Origin: Alkalihalobacillus sp047302405
GTDB taxonomy: Bacteria > Bacillota > Bacilli > Bacillales > Bacillaceae_D
NCBI RefSeq assembly: GCF_047302405.1
Contig: NZ_CP154853.1
Coordinates: 4,588,001-4,652,000, forward strand
DNA length: 64,000 nt
Direction of reading: 5' to 3'
Numbering within the stretch: the first letter of the stretch is position 1; each line of letters starts with the position of its first letter. This document shows, in pieces, positions 62,513-64,000 of this stretch. Under the pieces are notes generated by a model, which ran no database searches, was not told where the DNA came from, and was given only the letters and a program-made list of their open reading frames with translations. Made by a program: the position numbers and the translations under genes.

Positions 62513-63517
62513 ATGTTTGGTCGAGATATTGGGATTGATTTAGGAACCGCCAATGTACTTATTTATGTAAAAGGAAATGGAATTGTATTAAATGAACCAT
62601 CAGTTGTAGCAGTCGAAACAAACACCAAGCGCGTACTTGCTGTAGGAGAAGAAGCATTCCGTATGGTCGGCCGTACACCAGGAAATATTGTTGCTGTTCG
62701 TCCAATGAGAGACGGAGTGATTGCCAACTTTGAATTAACAGAATCAATGCTAAAGCACTTTTTAAGCAAAATTAATATGAAAAGTATTTTCTCTAAACCA
62801 AGAATTCTGATTTGTTGCCCAACAAACATTACATCCGTTGAGCAAAAGGCCATTCGTGAAGCAGCAGAAAAAAGCGGTGGAAAAAATGTCTACCTAGAAG
62901 AAGAACCAAAAGTAGCCGCAATCGGTGCAGGCATGGATATTTTCCAACCAAGCGGTAATATGGTTGTAGATATAGGCGGTGGAACAACGGATGTTGCTGT
63001 TCTTTCCATGGGTGATATCGTCACCGCCTCTTCTATTAAAGTAGCTGGCGATCGCTTTGACTTAGACATCTTGAACTATGTGAAGAAAACATATAAGTTA
63101 TTAATCGGTGAAAGAACCGCTGAAAATATTAAAAAAGAAGTAGCGACAGTATTTCCTGGTGCACGTAATGAAGAAATCGATATTCGCGGACGTGACATGG
63201 TTAGTGGACTTCCGAGAACGATTACGGTGAATTCAGAGGAAATTCAAGAGGCCTTACAAGAATCTGTTTCTTATATTGTACAAGCTTCCAAACAAGTTCT
63301 AGAGCAAACTCCTCCAGAGCTATCAGCAGATATTATCGATCGTGGCGTTATTTTAACTGGTGGTGGAGCATTATTACACGGAATTGACTTGCTTCTTGCT
63401 GACCAGTTAAAAGTACCTGTACTTGTAGCAGAAGAGCCAATGCATTGTGTGGCAAAAGGAACGGGCTTAATTTTAGAAAACCTAGATAAAATGTCCAGTA
63501 AAAAAGTGCAAATATAA
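62513..63517 (+). CDS. mbl: Rod-shape actin homologue Mbl
   Basis: This MreB-family ATPase (about 334 residues) guides lateral wall synthesis. It shows MFGRDIGIDLGTANVLIYVK, the phosphate-2 motif VVDIGGGTTDVAVLS, LLIGERTAENIK, RGRDMVSGLPRTI and ILTGGGALLHGID. The MFxRDIGIDLGTANVL start and the position after spoIIID identify Mbl rather than MreB or MreBH. GGGAGG at 62498-62503 selects the ATG at 62513 over the longer frame from 62483. Confidence 0.95.
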   Translation: MFGRDIGIDLGTANVLIYVKGNGIVLNEPSVVAVETNTKRVLAVGEEAFRMVGRTPGNIVAVRPMRDGVIANFELTESMLKHFLSKINMKSIFSKPRILICCPTNITSVEQKAIREAAEKSGGKNVYLEEEPKVAAIGAGMDIFQPSGNMVVDIGGGTTDVAVLSMGDIVTASSIKVAGDRFDLDILNYVKKTYKLLIGERTAENIKKEVATVFPGARNEEIDIRGRDMVSGLPRTITVNSEEIQEALQESVSYIVQASKQVLEQTPPELSADIIDRGVILTGGGALLHGIDLLLADQLKVPVLVAEEPMHCVAKGTGLILENLDKMSSKKVQI

Positions 63518-63580
63518 TCCGCATTTCTACCGATATAAGTAACAATGACTTTTAAATAGTAGGATAAACGGAGGTAGACG

Positions 63581-64000
63581 ATGCTAAGAGGAATGTACGG
63601 GGCAGCGGCTGGAATGCTTGCCCAACAACAGCGCCAAGAAATGTTAACGAATAATCTGGCAAATGTACAAACACCAGGATATAAAGCCGATCAAGCGACG
63701 ATCCGAGCGTTTCCATCCATGATGCTAGCAGCGATGAATACAAGCTCGGGTCCGATTAATCAAAATAAAGTGATCGGTGAATTAGCCACTGGCGTTTATG
63801 TACAAGAGCATATTCCTAATTTTAAACAAGGTGACTTAAATCAAACCGGAAACACAACTGACCTTGCTCTGTTACAAGGGGTGCTACCTGAAGGGGAAAA
63901 TGGCACACAAGGTGGGTTATTTTTTTCGGTAACAGGTGATGATGGTGCGCTTCGTTATACAAGAAACGGGCAATTTACAGTTGATGGTGAAGGAATGTTG
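63581..64000 (+). CDS. flhO: Flagellar hook-basal body protein FlhO (5' part)
   Basis: The first 140 codons are in the window; the frame is open at the edge. MLRGMYGAAAGMLAQQQ and MLTNNLANVQTPGYKADQ are the N-terminal D0 helix and conserved NNLAN-x-x-TPGYK motif of rod and hook proteins. RYTRNGQFTVDGEGML begins the domain shared with FlgF/FlgG. In B. subtilis flhO follows mbl and encodes a distal rod protein. GGAGGTAGACG precedes the ATG. Confidence 0.93.
   Translation, partial: MLRGMYGAAAGMLAQQQRQEMLTNNLANVQTPGYKADQATIRAFPSMMLAAMNTSSGPINQNKVIGELATGVYVQEHIPNFKQGDLNQTGNTTDLALLQGVLPEGENGTQGGLFFSVTGDDGALRYTRNGQFTVDGEGML

Overview
The window is a chromosomal segment of a spore-forming, probably alkaliphilic member of the Bacillaceae. 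Its right-hand three quarters follow the order known from Bacillus subtilis and relatives: prfA-prmC, spoIIR, ywlB, ywlC (tsaC), mntP, ywlE, rpiB, ywlG, glyA, upp, the atp operon, ywzB, ywmB, murA, spoIID, spoIIQ, spoIIID, mbl and the start of flhO. The ATP synthase carries residues reported as alkaliphile-specific: in subunit c, Ala at 18, 20 and 22 and the P51-x-x-E54 motif; in subunit a, a Lys eight residues after the essential Arg and a Gly forty residues after it. An atpZ-like gene precedes atpI. No rRNA, tRNA or complete mobile element was seen.

Region 1 (about 1-20.9 kb) is an accessory secretion/pilus island on the plus strand, with a divergent TcaA-like gene upstream. It encodes a Tad/Flp-type pilus machine (TadZ, TadA, TadB, TadC, a Flp-like pilin, TadE-type pseudopilins, a large TadG-like protein, a TadV-type prepilin peptidase). 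Four tandem DUF4352 lipoproteins follow; they arose by duplication of a gene pair. Then come an FHA-domain membrane protein, a PP2C phosphatase, a tail-anchored Ser/Thr kinase, a zinc-ribbon membrane protein and an EssB/YukC-like protein. EssB belongs to type VII secretion, but no WXG100 substrate or EssC ATPase is present. The locus looks like a Tad apparatus with its own phospho-switch and a borrowed T7SS pseudokinase, and is the best candidate for an undescribed composite system.

Region 2 (21-43.7 kb) is the conserved prfA-upp block. Inserted in it are two NERD-domain genes, a cobalamin-riboswitch-headed gene pair, a short-loop methyl-accepting chemotaxis protein and a Vpr-like subtilase. 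Region 3 (44-51.6 kb) is the atp operon. Region 4 (53-64 kb) holds murA and sporulation/cell-shape genes, plus a NERD pseudogene whose 3' end is replaced by what looks like an IS200/IS605-type right end.

The most striking non-coding feature is a set of eight tandem-repeat arrays (together about 4.9 kb) at transcription-unit boundaries. Three sequence families (GGGAATCA..., GGACAAAA..., and TGATTGCC...GGAATCAT) all have a 51-53 bp period, mostly exactly 52 bp, and each family is read in the same direction wherever it occurs. A second, dispersed family of about 130 bp folds into a stem showing a compensatory base change between two copies. Start codons were chosen by ribosome-binding-site spacing; several differ from the longest open frame, as stated in the entries.
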